Numbered from the stretch's first letter, positions 1 to 10,055 are shown. The stretch: 64,000 bases of DNA from an uncultured Bacteroidales bacterium (GCA_944326365.1 CALVDR010000004.1:84859-148858); one strand, 5' to 3'. The notes: generated by a model not told the origin, from the sequence alone. Program-made: numbers and translations.

Positions 1-3000
1 TCCGTACATACAGACGGGTATCTGTTCAGGATGCTGGACACTTCGAGCGGACTGCCGGACAACAATGTCAGGAACATGACCATGCTTCCGGACGGGCTTA
101 TGTGCATCCAGACCTCCACCATGCTGAACCTGTACAACGGAGCTTCCTGCAAGAGCTACAAGTACAACCCTATAAATATCCCATACACGGAGTACAGCGG
201 TCTGAACAACTCCTATTTCGACCGTACGGAAAATCTTCTCTGGTGCACTTCGCGTGACCATATCTGGATATTCAATCTGAACACCCGCAGTTTCGAGTAC
301 GACATTACGGACAGGCTTTCGCGCTTCGGCCTTGATAGCGGCGGGATTTCGAACTTCTTCATAGATTCGGCGGACAATTACTGGGTCGTCACTTCCGACA
401 CACGGCTTTTCAGGTGCGACAGGTCGGCCGGAGTGGCGGAAGCGGTGGAATTGCCTGCGGAAATGCAGGGCCCCGTACTTATGGCCCAGTCCGGAAACCG
501 CCTGTGGCTTCTGTCCATAAACGGAATCCTCGCCGAGTACGACCTTTCCCTGAAAACTGTCAGGAATTCCATAAAAGTCCTGACAGACAATGCTGCCGGC
601 CAGGAGGCCAGCAGGATGGATATGGTCATCACATCCGAGGGCAATGTCTGGGTCATGTACGACCATTGTCTGGCATATTACGACAGGGAAAGCGGCGCGG
701 CTGACTATATGTCCGGCATTCTGGAAGGAGACAGCGATCTGTACACGACCATTGCCATCGACAGGCAGGATGACCTGTGGGTGGGAACAGCCCGTTCCGG
801 TGTCAGTCTGGTGGACGGGGACAGCATGGAAGTCTTCACTTTCCCGTATCTGATGCAGATGAACGGAAAGAAGATTTATCCTCATACGGACATATCGAAA
901 ATATATGCCGACGAGCGTGGCGGAATCTGGATAGCGACATTGGCCGAAGGCCTCCTGTTCTGGCACAAGGACATTTATCATCTGCATACGGTGAATTCGG
1001 CGGCCCTGACTTCCGGACGGATGCCGGACGAGGGTGTGAAATGCATGGTGGAGGATGTCGACGGGACGGTGCTGGCAGGGACCATAAACGGCCTGCTCAG
1101 GTACGATCCGGAAACGGATTCGATGACCGTACCTTATCCTGAGCTGCGGAATGAACTGTGCATAAGCCTGTATCGGGACAGCAGGGACAGGATATGGCTC
1201 GGCACTTTCTATCACGGGGCCTTCTGTATAGACAATGGGAAAATAAGGCATTATACCTTTCCGGAAACCGGCAGTGCGGAACTGTCTTACTATGTGGAGA
1301 CTCCGAATCTGAATTGCGTGAGGGCGTTTTATGAGGATTATCTCGGGAATTTCTGGATTTCCGTCTATGGCGGAGTAGGACGTTTCGATACGGAGAAGGG
1401 GACGATAGACATGCTCAGGGATTCCCATCCGGAGGTGACCCGTTTCATGATAGTCAGGGACATATGCGACCATGGCGACGGGCTTCTGCTTTTTTCCGGT
1501 GACAACGGCAGATTCCTGTATTCACCTTCGGAGGACAGGGTGGAGACGGACATGCACTCCGTAAGATGCTATACGCAGAGCAATCAGGCTGTGCTTGATG
1601 ACAGGGGGCTGCTGTGGATTGCCACTTCCGACGGTCTCTTCATCAGCGACCGGACTTCCGGTTCGGTATATACCGTAGGTGTCTCATCCGGTCTTCCGAA
1701 TGACAATGTCATAAGCCTGGCTGTGGACAATATGAACAATATCTGGGCTGCCACTTTCAATTCCATATCGAGGATAAAGGCCATAAGGAATGACAGCGGC
1801 TATTCTTTTTTCGTTTCCAATTTCAGTGAGGATGACGGCGTGGCCGCAGGAGCGTTCTTCCAGAATTCCATACTGAAACATTCCGGCGGTGACATTTTTT
1901 TCGGAGGGGCTCACGGAATGACGATAGCGAGACCTGACAGGCTGTATCAGGAGACATTCGATATCTCACCGCAGATTTCGGACATAGTCGTGTCCGGGAA
2001 GAAACTGGATTTCAGCGATATCGGAGACAGCGGAATCCTTATGGGGGGGGGTAGCCAAGAGTCTTCGGGCATGACCGGCCGGAGGGTGCATCTGGATCTG
2101 TCTCACGACGAGTCTTCGGTGTCATTCTATTTTTCCAACCTGAACTACATCAATCCGACACATACCTCTTACCGTTATATACTGGTGAATTTCGACAAGG
2201 CATGGACCGAGGTGCATTCGCAGGGACTCGGACGTGCCGTGTACACTTATCTGCAGCCCGGCGATTATGTATTCAAGGTGTATGCCGCCGACAACGGTAC
2301 GGACTGGAGCCGGATTCCTGCCGAGGTGAGCTTCACCATCCATCCTCCTTTCCGGAAATCCACGGTAGCTTACATTCTTTATGTCATGCTGGTGGCGGGC
2401 GGAGTCATCGTGGGTACGCACCTGTATCTGCATCGCAAAAGACAGCAGATCCTTTTCGAGAAAAAGGAAGAACTCCGGAAGCAGAAAGAGGAGCTGGACC
2501 AGATGAAATTCCGTTTCTTCACCAATATTTCGCATGAGCTCAGAACCCCTCTGACCCTGATACTGCTTCCGTTGGAGAGTATCATGAAAGACATGAAGGA
2601 GTCCGTGCTTTATCCGAAACTGGAAACCATGCATCACAACGCCCGTGAGCTTCTTTCCCTGGTGAATCATCTTCTGGATTTCAGGAAACTGGAGATGGGC
2701 GGTGAAAAGCTGAATCCGGTCATGGGGAACGTGGCCGAGTTTGCTGCAGACATAGTGTCTTCTTTCCAGGATGCCGCGCAGAAGAAAGGTGTGAACCTGA
2801 CCTTTGAGTGCGGTATTCCGGGCCCCGTCATGGCTTTCGACAAGTCGCAGATGTCGAAGATCATGAACAACCTTCTGTCAAACGCGATGAAGTTCACTCC
2901 TGCAGGCGGATATGTCTCCATGGAGCTTTCTCAGGTGTCAGAGGACGGTCGTGACATGCTCAGAATAGATGTTTCCGATACCGGTACGGGTATTCCCCAG

Positions 3001-4026
3001 AGTGACCTGGCCCATATTTTCGACAGATTCTACCAGAGTGACAATGCATCCATGTCCACAGGCTCGGGAATAGGCCTGAGTCTGGTGAAGCAGTATGCCG
3101 AAATGCATGGCGGACGTGTGGACGTGTCTTCCGAAGTGGGCAAGGGAACGGTATTCAGTGTCCGGATTCCTATGGACCTGAAGGTCTCTGACGGTCCGGA
3201 ATCCTCATCGGCCCGCACGGACGTACCGTCCCGGGACAATGCTGCGGAATCCTCCGCTGCCGGAAGCGGAATGCCTGTCGTGATGATAGTGGATGACAAC
3301 CGGGATTTCCTTTCATATATGGTATCAGAACTTTCCGGGCATTTCAATGTAGTTCCGGCTTCCGGAGGGGAGTCATGCCTGGAAAAGCTGCACAAGGTAC
3401 AGCCGGATGTCCTGGTCAGCGATGTGATGATGCCTGGAATGGACGGTTTCGAACTGACCAGGCGCGTGAAGAACGATATCGAGACTTCACATATCCCGGT
3501 GATACTCCTGACAGCGCGGACTTCGGACGATATCCGGCTTGAAGGCTACGAGACAGGCGCTGACGCTTATCTTACGAAGCCGTTCAAAATGGATATTCTG
3601 GAAGCGCGGATACGGAATCTGATAGATGAAAGGCAGCGGAGGATTTCATCTTTCTCCGCCAGCGCCGAAATCAGGCCGGCAAACGTGGCGGTGAATACTC
3701 TGGACGAGAAACTGATGGACGGAATCATGGAATCCATACAGAAGAATATGGACAATCCGGATTATTCCGTAGAGGAACTTTCTTCCGACGTGAACATGCA
3801 CAGAATGAATCTGTACAGGAAGCTGCAGTCTCTGGTGGGCATGACTCCGTCGGAATTCATCAGGACGATACGACTGAAAAAGGCCGCGCAGATACTTTCC
3901 GAACGGCCGGACATTTCCATCTCCGAACTGGCTGACATGGTCGGCTTCAATACTCCAAAATACCTTACACGCTATTTCAAGGAGATGTTCGGCTGCACGC
4001 CTTCACAATATGCCGGGAAATTATAG
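1..4026 (+). CDS. Hybrid two-component system sensor/regulator (HTCS), 5' end outside window
   Basis: One-protein two-component system: a periplasmic sensor, kinase, receiver and DNA-binding domain in a single chain, the class that controls PULs in Bacteroidales. The frame is open to base 1, so the ATG at 31 is probably internal and the N-terminus is missing. Numbering from that ATG: beta-propeller repeats (WVGTARSGVS, IWIATLAEGL type) to about 640, a Y_Y_Y domain near 690-770, one membrane helix near 780-800, HisKA with phospho-acceptor His835 in ISHELRTPL, HATPase (DTGTGIPQSD; GSGIGLSLVK), a receiver with phospho-acceptor Asp1131 in VSDVMMPGMDG, and a C-terminal AraC-type helix-turn-helix. 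The genes just downstream are housekeeping, so its target PUL probably lies to the left of the window. Which glycan it senses cannot be read from the sequence. Confidence 0.95.
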   Translation, partial: SVHTDGYLFRMLDTSSGLPDNNVRNMTMLPDGLMCIQTSTMLNLYNGASCKSYKYNPINIPYTEYSGLNNSYFDRTENLLWCTSRDHIWIFNLNTRSFEYDITDRLSRFGLDSGGISNFFIDSADNYWVVTSDTRLFRCDRSAGVAEAVELPAEMQGPVLMAQSGNRLWLLSINGILAEYDLSLKTVRNSIKVLTDNAAGQEASRMDMVITSEGNVWVMYDHCLAYYDRESGAADYMSGILEGDSDLYTTIAIDRQDDLWVGTARSGVSLVDGDSMEVFTFPYLMQMNGKKIYPHTDISKIYADERGGIWIATLAEGLLFWHKDIYHLHTVNSAALTSGRMPDEGVKCMVEDVDGTVLAGTINGLLRYDPETDSMTVPYPELRNELCISLYRDSRDRIWLGTFYHGAFCIDNGKIRHYTFPETGSAELSYYVETPNLNCVRAFYEDYLGNFWISVYGGVGRFDTEKGTIDMLRDSHPEVTRFMIVRDICDHGDGLLLFSGDNGRFLYSPSEDRVETDMHSVRCYTQSNQAVLDDRGLLWIATSDGLFISDRTSGSVYTVGVSSGLPNDNVISLAVDNMNNIWAATFNSISRIKAIRNDSGYSFFVSNFSEDDGVAAGAFFQNSILKHSGGDIFFGGAHGMTIARPDRLYQETFDISPQISDIVVSGKKLDFSDIGDSGILMGGGSQESSGMTGRRVHLDLSHDESSVSFYFSNLNYINPTHTSYRYILVNFDKAWTEVHSQGLGRAVYTYLQPGDYVFKVYAADNGTDWSRIPAEVSFTIHPPFRKSTVAYILYVMLVAGGVIVGTHLYLHRKRQQILFEKKEELRKQKEELDQMKFRFFTNISHELRTPLTLILLPLESIMKDMKESVLYPKLETMHHNARELLSLVNHLLDFRKLEMGGEKLNPVMGNVAEFAADIVSSFQDAAQKKGVNLTFECGIPGPVMAFDKSQMSKIMNNLLSNAMKFTPAGGYVSMELSQVSEDGRDMLRIDVSDTGTGIPQSDLAHIFDRFYQSDNASMSTGSGIGLSLVKQYAEMHGGRVDVSSEVGKGTVFSVRIPMDLKVSDGPESSSARTDVPSRDNAAESSAAGSGMPVVMIVDDNRDFLSYMVSELSGHFNVVPASGGESCLEKLHKVQPDVLVSDVMMPGMDGFELTRRVKNDIETSHIPVILLTARTSDDIRLEGYETGADAYLTKPFKMDILEARIRNLIDERQRRISSFSASAEIRPANVAVNTLDEKLMDGIMESIQKNMDNPDYSVEELSSDVNMHRMNLYRKLQSLVGMTPSEFIRTIRLKKAAQILSERPDISISELADMVGFNTPKYLTRYFKEMFGCTPSQYAGKL

Positions 4027-4034
4027 TATCTTTG
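4027..4034 (+). promoter_or_regulatory. Promoter -7 box for the lolD-trmN pair
   Basis: TATCTTTG matches the Bacteroidales -7 consensus TAnnTTTG and lies 29 bases before the lolD ATG. No clear -33 TTG is seen at the usual distance, because that region is the coding end of the upstream regulator. Confidence 0.5.
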
Positions 4035-4063
4035 CCCCGTCATAATATCAAACCGTTCGGAGC

Positions 4064-4732
4064 ATGCAGACGATAATAGAAGCCAGAGGCATAGAGAAAT
4101 CTTTCGGGACGCTGAAAGTCCTGAAAGGCATTGACCTGACGGTCTCGAAATCGGAAGTCCTGTCCATCATGGGTGCTTCAGGTGCAGGAAAGTCCACTCT
4201 CCTTCAGATATTGGGCACGCTTTCCACGCCTGATGCAGGTTCCCTGAGCATAGGCGGGATAGATGTCCTGCGTCTGAACAGCCGTCTCCTGTCGGCTTTC
4301 CGGAATACGAAAGTGGGTTTCGTCTTCCAGTTCCATCATCTTCTGCCTGAATTCACTGCGCTGGAGAACATAATGATTCCGGCCCTTATCGCCGGGAAGT
4401 CCCGGACGGAAGCCCGGACGGAAGCAGAGGCCCTCCTTTCGGAGCTCGGACTTGCGGAACGTGCCGCGCACAAGCCTTCGGAGCTTTCTGGCGGCGAACA
4501 GCAGAGGGTCGCCATCGCCAGGGCATTGATAAACCATCCGGACGTGATATTCGCCGATGAGCCTTCCGGGAATCTGGACAGCGTCACGAAACAGGAGCTT
4601 CACGGCCTTTTCTTCAAACTCCGTGAAACACATGGACAGACATTCGTCATAGTCACTCACGATCCGGAACTTTCCGCCCTCTGTGACAGAAGCCTGTTCA
4701 TGCGTGACGGGCAGTTCACGGATGCCGTATGA
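4064..4732 (+). CDS. lolD: ABC transporter ATP-binding protein, LolD-like
   Basis: ATPase subunit of a LolCDE/MacB-type mechanotransmission ABC system, which in the best-known case releases lipoproteins from the inner membrane. At 222 residues it is a single nucleotide-binding domain of normal length. Visible motifs are Walker [10 protein letters not shown], the LolD/MacB-typical sequence [17 protein letters not shown] around the Q-loop, signature [15 protein letters not shown], Walker [14 protein letters not shown] and switch histidine VTHDPE. No permease gene is adjacent, which is common for LolD in Bacteroidetes. It overlaps trmN by four bases (ATGA), so the two are probably translationally coupled. 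The exact substrate is inferred from family resemblance only. Confidence 0.88.
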   Translation: MQTIIEARGIEKSFGTLKVLKGIDLTVSKSEVLSIMGASGAGKSTLLQILGTLSTPDAGSLSIGGIDVLRLNSRLLSAFRNTKVGFVFQFHHLLPEFTALENIMIPALIAGKSRTEARTEAEALLSELGLAERAAHKPSELSGGEQQRVAIARALINHPDVIFADEPSGNLDSVTKQELHGLFFKLRETHGQTFVIVTHDPELSALCDRSLFMRDGQFTDAV

Positions 4733-5511
4733 GTGTCTTCCGTTTCCGCCGCTTTTCCGTAGAGAATGTGGAATCCGCCATGAAGGTCAACACGGACGGA
4801 GTCCTTCTCGGTGCGCTGATGACCGTACGTTCTTCCGACAGGAAATGTCTTGACGTGGGGACGGGTACAGGCACGATAGCGCTTATGGCTGCGCAAAGGC
4901 TTTCTGATATCACCGTACGGGAATCCGCCGAAGGCATTGCACCGTCAGGTGCCGGGGTACGGGATGTCTCTGCCGTAATTTTCGGAATAGACATCGACGG
5001 GGCGTCAGCCAGGGAGGCCGGGCGGAATTTTGCGGCATCGCCCTGGCCGGGAATGCTGGCGGCGGTGCATTCTTCTCTGGAAGATTTCGCGAAGACTCCG
5101 GAATGCGACGGCTTCGACCATGTTTTTTCCAATCCCCCGTACTATGATCTTTCTCTGGCTGCGCCGGACTTCCGGCGCAATACGGCCAGACATACCGGTT
5201 CCCTGTCTTACCGTGAACTTCTCTCTTTTTCCGCCGATTTTCTGTCCGGAACCGGAATATTGTCGGTAATACTTCCTGCAGATACCGAACTGTGGCTATT
5301 CAGGCATGCCAGGATGTCAGGGCTGTATCCTTTCCGTATTGTCCGTATACGGACTACCGGAAAGAAAAAGCCTTCCCGTATGGTGGCCGAGTTTTCGCGT
5401 GTCCGTCCCGAGAGGGACAGCGTGGAGGAGGAACTGCTGACCATTCACGACGGTCCGTCATATACTTCCGGATACGCCGAGGTCATGAAGGATTTTTATC
5501 TTGATATATGA
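4729..5511 (+). CDS. trmN: tRNA1(Val) (adenine37-N6)-methyltransferase, TrmN6/YfiC family
   Basis: S-adenosylmethionine-dependent N6-adenine methyltransferase that in the founding family member modifies A37 of valine tRNA. The protein has 260 residues. It opens with [10 protein letters not shown] and [12 protein letters not shown], typical of the YfiC family, followed by the SAM-binding loop [14 protein letters not shown] and the catalytic motif SNPPYYD (NPPY class). Start is the ATG inside the ATGA overlap with lolD. The stretch of about 30 residues between the glycine-rich loop and the acidic SAM-binding strand (FGIDIDGAS) is longer than usual, which may be a lineage-specific loop. Confidence 0.85.
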   Translation: MSVFRFRRFSVENVESAMKVNTDGVLLGALMTVRSSDRKCLDVGTGTGTIALMAAQRLSDITVRESAEGIAPSGAGVRDVSAVIFGIDIDGASAREAGRNFAASPWPGMLAAVHSSLEDFAKTPECDGFDHVFSNPPYYDLSLAAPDFRRNTARHTGSLSYRELLSFSADFLSGTGILSVILPADTELWLFRHARMSGLYPFRIVRIRTTGKKKPSRMVAEFSRVRPERDSVEEELLTIHDGPSYTSGYAEVMKDFYLDI

Positions 5512-5557
5512 ATTTCCTGCAGCGGTTTCCTGAAAAGTATTCCGTGTGGTCCGGCTC

Positions 5558-5592
5558 TTTGGACGCAAGTTCCGTAAATCTTGTTATCTTTG
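5558..5592 (+). promoter_or_regulatory. Promoter for lepA
   Basis: TTTG at 5558-5561 and TATCTTTG at 5585-5592, separated by 23 bases, fit the Bacteroidales -33/-7 promoter with a slightly long spacer. It lies 60 bases before the lepA ATG. Confidence 0.55.
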
Positions 5593-5652
5593 CAGATTGC
5601 TATATGAAACGGCCCGTTTTAAGGCCACAGATGTCTGACATCAGGATTGTTT

Positions 5653-7440
5653 ATGAAGAATATCAGGAATTTCTGCATTATTGCGCATATCGACCATGGC
5701 AAAAGCACTCTTGCCGACCGCATGATAGAGATTACGAAGACTCTGGCAGCCCGTGACATGGAGTCCCAGGTGCTGGATTCCATGGATCTGGAGAAGGAAA
5801 AGGGTATCACGATAAAGAGCCATGCCATACAGATGGACTATGTCCATAAGGGGGAGAAGTACACCCTGAATCTTATAGATACCCCGGGGCATGTGGATTT
5901 TTCATATGAAGTGTCCCGCGCCATCGCTTCGTGTGAGGGTGCCCTTCTGGTGGTGGATGCTACGCAAGGTATCCAGGCCCAGACCATCTCGAACCTTTAT
6001 CTCGCGATAGAGCATGATCTGGAGATTATCCCGGTCCTGAACAAGATAGATGTGGATTCCGCCATGGTGGACGTGGTGACCGACCAGGTGGTGGACCTGC
6101 TGGGGTGCAGGCCGGAGGATGTGCTCTGTGCATCAGGGAAGACCGGACAGGGCGTCCCTGAGATTCTGGATGCCATAGTCGAGCGCATTCCTGCCCCCAA
6201 AGGGGATCCTGACGCTCCGCTGCAGGCTCTCATCTTCGATTCAGTGTTCAATTCCTTCCGGGGAATCATCGCTTATTTCAAGGTAGTGAACGGTACTCTG
6301 AAGTCCGGTGACAAGGTGAAGTTCTTCAATACGGGGAAAATCTATGATGCAGATGAGGTCGGGGTCCTGAAGATGAAGCTTGATCCGCGTGCGGAGATTC
6401 CGTGCGGAAGCGTAGGCTATATCATTTCCGGTATCAAGACGGCTTCGGAAGTGAAAGTCGGTGACACCATCACCCATGTCGAAAACCCGTGCCGCGAGGC
6501 CATAGCAGGGTTCGAGGAAGTCAAGCCGATGCTGTTTGCGGGTGTGTATCCTGTGGAGACAGACCAGTATGAGGAACTGAGGTCTTCTCTGGAGAAGCTG
6601 CAGCTGAACGATGCGTCCCTGGTCTTCGAACCTGAATCGTCACTGGCTCTGGGCTTCGGTTTCCGCTGCGGTTTCCTGGGCCTGCTTCATCTGGAGATAA
6701 TACAGGAAAGACTCTACAGGGAGTTCAACATGGATGTGGTCACTACCGTGCCGAACGTTTCTTACAAAGTATATACGACACAGGGTGAAGTCGTAGATGT
6801 CCACAATCCTTCAGGACTTCCGGCGCCTACGCTCATCGCCAGGATCGAGGAACCTTACATCAGGGCACAGGTCATATCGAAGTCCGAGTTTTACGGGCCT
6901 ATAATGAAACTCTGTCTCGACAAGAGAGGGACGCTGATAAACCAGCATTACATCACGTCGGACAGGCTTGAACTGACTTATGAGATGCCTCTTTCTGAAA
7001 TAGTCTTCGACTTCTATGACAAACTGAAATCAATATCGAAAGGGTACGCCTCATTCGACTATCATCTTATCGGCTTCAAGGAAGCGAAGCTGGTCAAACT
7101 GGACATTCTGCTGAACGGAGACCCTGCGGATGCCTTGTCCAGCCTGATTCACGCCGACCATGCCTATGATTTCGGACGGAAAATATGCGAGAAATTGAAG
7201 GAGCTTATCCCGCGCCAGCAGTTCGATGTCGCCATCCAGGCGGCCATAGGGGCGAAAATCATTGCCAGGGAAACGGTCAAGGCCGTAAGGAAGGATGTGA
7301 CTGCGAAATGTTATGGCGGCGATATTTCGAGAAAACGCAAACTGCTCGAAAAACAGAAGCAGGGAAAGAAGCGCATGCGCCAGATAGGGACAGTGGAAGT
7401 GCCGCAGAGCGCCTTCATGGCTGTGCTGAAACTTGACTGA
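5653..7440 (+). CDS. lepA: Elongation factor 4 (LepA), ribosome back-translocase GTPase
   Basis: Translational GTPase that binds 70S ribosomes and affects initiation and elongation under stress. The 595 residues match the family length. Motifs: G1 AHIDHGKST (about 11-19), switch II DTPGH, G4 NKID, an EF-G-like domain II, and the LepA-specific C-terminal domain ending in [15 protein letters not shown] and [10 protein letters not shown]. The chosen ATG gives [12 protein letters not shown], the usual N-terminus; a TTG two codons upstream would add two residues. The gene has its own promoter and is followed by a strong hairpin terminator, so it is probably monocistronic. Confidence 0.98.
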   Translation: MKNIRNFCIIAHIDHGKSTLADRMIEITKTLAARDMESQVLDSMDLEKEKGITIKSHAIQMDYVHKGEKYTLNLIDTPGHVDFSYEVSRAIASCEGALLVVDATQGIQAQTISNLYLAIEHDLEIIPVLNKIDVDSAMVDVVTDQVVDLLGCRPEDVLCASGKTGQGVPEILDAIVERIPAPKGDPDAPLQALIFDSVFNSFRGIIAYFKVVNGTLKSGDKVKFFNTGKIYDADEVGVLKMKLDPRAEIPCGSVGYIISGIKTASEVKVGDTITHVENPCREAIAGFEEVKPMLFAGVYPVETDQYEELRSSLEKLQLNDASLVFEPESSLALGFGFRCGFLGLLHLEIIQERLYREFNMDVVTTVPNVSYKVYTTQGEVVDVHNPSGLPAPTLIARIEEPYIRAQVISKSEFYGPIMKLCLDKRGTLINQHYITSDRLELTYEMPLSEIVFDFYDKLKSISKGYASFDYHLIGFKEAKLVKLDILLNGDPADALSSLIHADHAYDFGRKICEKLKELIPRQQFDVAIQAAIGAKIIARETVKAVRKDVTAKCYGGDISRKRKLLEKQKQGKKRMRQIGTVEVPQSAFMAVLKLD

Positions 7441-7482
7441 TCCGCGACGGTTACGCGTCTGGTCCCGGAGGCACTGGAAAAC

Positions 7483-7513
7483 AAAACGGGTTGTCCTCGC
7501 GACAACCCGTTTT
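7483..7513. terminator. Bidirectional intrinsic terminator after lepA
   Basis: A perfect 13-base inverted repeat, AAAACGGGTTGTC at 7483-7495 and GACAACCCGTTTT at 7501-7513, with a five-base loop. An A-run on the left and a T-run on the right let it work in both directions. Confidence 0.9.
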
Positions 7514-7682
7514 AATTCTGTGGGAACGGGACATATTGCACACTTTCCCGTTCAAGATATCTCCACAGAAAGAGACGAATAAGATTCTTAACCGGAAACA
7601 AAGATCGCCTCTTTCACTGTCATGCGGGTTGTTTGCGATGTTGTTTTATGTGTTGTTTTAGATGTTGTATGTTGTTGTAGTC
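7514..7682 (+). other. Menaquinone gene leader with a nested hairpin
   Basis: Between the terminator and menA lies an imperfect stem-loop: TTCTGTGG (7516-7523) pairs with CCACAGAA (7563-7570), and inside it AACGGGA (7525-7531) pairs with TCCCGTT (7546-7552). The last 60 bases before the ATG are rich in TTG and TGT repeats. No known riboswitch was recognised. It could be a structured 5' leader for menA or simply terminator-associated sequence. Confidence 0.3.
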
Positions 7683-8597
7683 ATGAAAAATTTAAAGCCA
7701 TATGTTACTGCCATGCGGCTAAGGACCCTTCCCCAGTCTCTGGCCGGAGTTTCTCTCGGTCTGCTTCTCGCTGTCGCCGACTATGAAGTGGATTTGTGGA
7801 CGGCGGTCTTCACTTTGCTGACCGCTGTATTCCTGCAGATACTCTCGAATACTTCAAACGAACTCGGCGATTTCCTGAAAGGTACGGACAGATCGGCTGA
7901 CCGGCAGGGACCGGCCTATACGCTTACCGAAGGTCTGATATCCGAGAAAGGCTACAGGACGATGGTCTGGTCGTATGCCGCCCTTTCCGCTGCCAGCGGC
8001 CTGGCCATGGTATGGTTTTCTTTCGGGACATTCTTCAGTTATGGGGCGATTATCACGCTTTTCATGGGTGTAATGGCCATTTCCGCCGCGATGAGATATA
8101 CTCTGGGAAAGAATCCGTACGGATACCGGGGCTACGGTGACCTGAACGTTTTCATCTATTTCGGTATCGTCTCTGTCCTCGGTTCGTATTTCGTGGCGGC
8201 CCATGTGATTCCGAACTGGTATCTCATCCTTCCGGCCGTGTCGGTCGGGTGTCTGAGCACTGCCGTGCTTAATGTGAACAATATACGCGATATCGAAAGC
8301 GACTCGCTGACCAGACGTACCATTCCTGTCAGGATAGGGGAGCGTAACGCGAAAATCTATCACATATTCCTGGTATGTGCCGGATGGGCTGCGATGACAG
8401 GCTATACCTGTGTCAGGATCTTTGACTGGTGGCATTATCTTTACGTGCTTACCCTGCCCCTTTTCATCATTCATCTGGTGAAGGTCTGGCGTCTGTCAGG
8501 CAGGGCTCTGGATCCGCAGCTCCCGCTTCTGGTGACAAGCACATTCCTCTTTTCGGTTCTCGCCGGGTTCGGCTTTGCCGCGTTTCTGGTCATCTGA
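7683..8597 (+). CDS. menA: 1,4-dihydroxy-2-naphthoate polyprenyltransferase (MenA)
   Basis: Integral membrane UbiA-family enzyme that attaches a polyprenyl tail to dihydroxynaphthoate, giving demethylmenaquinone. The protein has 304 residues with eight to nine predicted hydrophobic helices. The N-terminal RLRTLPQSLAGVSLG and the first Asp-rich site (NELGDFLKGTDRSADRQGP) correspond to the family's NDxxDxxxGTD and GP motifs; the second site is NNIRDIESD. An in-frame ATG at 7662 would add MLYVVVV, but the ATG at 7683 (MKNLKPYV) is preferred because homologs begin at this point. It converges on menG, the next enzyme in the pathway, and the two coding ends overlap by eight bases. Confidence 0.93.
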   Translation: MKNLKPYVTAMRLRTLPQSLAGVSLGLLLAVADYEVDLWTAVFTLLTAVFLQILSNTSNELGDFLKGTDRSADRQGPAYTLTEGLISEKGYRTMVWSYAALSAASGLAMVWFSFGTFFSYGAIITLFMGVMAISAAMRYTLGKNPYGYRGYGDLNVFIYFGIVSVLGSYFVAAHVIPNWYLILPAVSVGCLSTAVLNVNNIRDIESDSLTRRTIPVRIGERNAKIYHIFLVCAGWAAMTGYTCVRIFDWWHYLYVLTLPLFIIHLVKVWRLSGRALDPQLPLLVTSTFLFSVLAGFGFAAFLVI

Positions 8598-9291
8598 TGC
8601 CTGTGAACATCCTGCAGATGCCGAAAGTCAGGGATCTGCATGCAACTTCCCTGAAACCGGCGGACTGCATCATGCTGCAGAATCGCTCCGGCCGGGGGAA
8701 TCTGAGTACTGATGCGGGGAGATATCTGTAGGCGGCCTTGTCTCCGGAAACCATACCTCCTATGGCTGGCAGGATGTGGAGAAAATACAGTTTGTAGAGG
8801 AACCGGAGTATGGGGTTCCCGGGTACGGAAAGTTCAAGAATGACCAGTTTCCCGTTCTGTTTCAGGACTCTGCGCATTTCACGGAGCCCTTTCTCCAGAT
8901 GTTCGAAATTCCTCACTCCGAAAGCCACGGATACCCTGTCGAAGCTCTCATCAGGGTATTTCAGGTTTTCGCAGTCTCCGTATTCAAGATGTATTTTGTC
9001 GTCAAGCCCGGCTGCGACTGTCTTTTCGCGGCCGACGGCCAGCATTTTTTCCGAAATGTCGGCACCTGTGACCCTGCTGCCGGGAGCTGCCGCTCCGGCA
9101 ATGCCGATGGCAAAGTCTCCTGTCCCGCAGGCCACGTCCAGTATCTCCAGTGCAGTGCCGCCGCCGGTTATTTCCCTGACAGCCTTTTTCCTCCAGCTCT
9201 TGTCTATGTCCAGGGACAATATGTGGTTCAGTCTGTCGTAATTTCCGGCGATGCTGTCAAACATCTTCTGTACATTCTCTTTCTTCGGCAT
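8590..9291 (-). CDS. menG: Demethylmenaquinone methyltransferase (MenG/UbiE)
   Basis: SAM-dependent C-methyltransferase that makes the final step from demethylmenaquinone to menaquinone. At 233 residues it has normal length. The N-terminus KMFDSIAGNYDRLNHILS is the UbiE signature, the SAM site is LDVACGTGDFA, and the C-terminal RVLKQNGKLVILELS and VSGDKAAYRYLPASV regions are family-typical. The start is set at the ATG giving MPKKENVQKMF rather than the one four codons upstream. It lies tail to tail with menA. Confidence 0.96.
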   Translation of the reverse strand: MPKKENVQKMFDSIAGNYDRLNHILSLDIDKSWRKKAVREITGGGTALEILDVACGTGDFAIGIAGAAAPGSRVTGADISEKMLAVGREKTVAAGLDDKIHLEYGDCENLKYPDESFDRVSVAFGVRNFEHLEKGLREMRRVLKQNGKLVILELSVPGNPILRFLYKLYFLHILPAIGGMVSGDKAAYRYLPASVLRFPRPERFCSMMQSAGFREVACRSLTFGICRMFTGIR

Positions 9292-9308
9292 AATAAAAAT
9301 CATTGATA

Positions 9309-9439
9309 ATGGGTCTCCTGACCCTGTGCCTTAGCCCTCAGTCATTAACAAGTCACGGCGTGACCGCGACTGGAAGGAGCGAAATCCCCCTAATAGGGGG
9401 CTGGGGGTTAGGATGGGTCTCCTGACCCTGTGCCTTAGC
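9309..9439. repeat. 27-base direct repeats flanking a repeat-derived spacer
   Basis: The same 27 bases, beginning ATGGGTCTCCTGACC and ending CCTTAGC, occur at 9309-9335 and 9413-9439. Their second half also matches, inverted, the last codons of yidD. Between them sits a module (9382-9410, AAATCCCCCTAATAGGGGG core) that recurs at 12727-12755 inside a dispersed repeat. This looks like a small duplication or insertion at the 3' end of yidD. Confidence 0.7.
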
Positions 9440-9460
9440 TGAAAGCTAAGGCACAGGGTC
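9424..9460. terminator. Perfect 17-bp hairpin covering the yidD stop codon
   Basis: GACCCTGTGCCTTAGCT (9424-9440) and its exact complement (9444-9460) enclose a three-base loop. The right arm encodes the last residues of YidD (DPVP, then TAG). There is no clean T-run, so it may act as a transcript-end stabiliser or weak terminator for the minus-strand operon rather than a classical intrinsic terminator. Confidence 0.5.
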
Positions 9461-9694
9461 ATAGCCGCTCCCTCCCCACGGATGACACCGCAGAATCCTC
9501 CTCACCGTCAGGTACATCCCCTTGAACGGACCATACTTCCTGAAAGCCTCCAGCGCATATTCCGAACATGTAGGCGTGAACCTGCATGCCGGCGGCGTGA
9601 AAGGCGAGATGCATTTCCTGTAGAAAAGTATCAGGAATACAAAAGGGAAAACCGCGGCCCTTTTCAATATGTCCTTAACTTTTCCCCTGTCCAT
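9446..9694 (-). CDS. yidD: Membrane protein insertion efficiency factor YidD
   Basis: Small membrane-associated protein that helps YidC-dependent insertion of inner membrane proteins. Eighty-two residues, with the family hallmarks [22 protein letters not shown] and [18 protein letters not shown]. It overlaps the end of rnpA by 20 bases, the classic rnpA-yidD arrangement. The final four codons lie in a perfect hairpin with a plus-strand copy of the same sequence. Confidence 0.96.
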   Translation of the reverse strand: MDRGKVKDILKRAAVFPFVFLILFYRKCISPFTPPACRFTPTCSEYALEAFRKYGPFKGMYLTVRRILRCHPWGGSGYDPVP

Positions 9695-10055
9695 GCCCCA
9701 CTTCCTTGATTATCTGTCCTACAGTGGAGAAAATCTCTTCACTGCCACATATTTCCCTGCTGTTGTATATGAAAAGAATGTCGGCCCCCTTCTCACGTCT
9801 GCCGAGATGTTTCTGCAGCCTGTAGCTTTCCCTTATGCGACGTTTCAGAAGATTCCTTTTTACTGCCCTTTTGAACAGTTTTTTGGGAACCGAAATCATG
9901 ATTCTGCTGTATGGAAGGCCGTTGTCCGGTATGAAGCAGTACCTGAACCTTCGGCATGAACGGAACTTGCCCTTGGCCAGAAGCCTGGCAATGTCTTTCT
10001 TGCCATGCAGTCTTTCTTCCTTCCGGAAAGTGAACCGCTGGATAGGCTCTTCCAT
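9675..10055 (-). CDS. rnpA: Ribonuclease P protein component (RnpA)
   Basis: Protein subunit of RNase P, which with its RNA matures tRNA 5' ends. The 126 residues contain the diagnostic [18 protein letters not shown] segment (RNxxKRxxRE) and the N-terminal [14 protein letters not shown] region. Its ATG directly follows the hemD stop codon with no spacing, and its end overlaps yidD. The usual rpmH partner is not adjacent here, as is common in Bacteroidetes. Confidence 0.95.
   Translation of the reverse strand: MEEPIQRFTFRKEERLHGKKDIARLLAKGKFRSCRRFRYCFIPDNGLPYSRIMISVPKKLFKRAVKRNLLKRRIRESYRLQKHLGRREKGADILFIYNSREICGSEEIFSTVGQIIKEVGHGQGKS

Noticed and set aside
8776..9306. A 176-codon plus-strand frame
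   Set aside because: Antisense to menG, which has the complete UbiE signature and SAM-binding motif.
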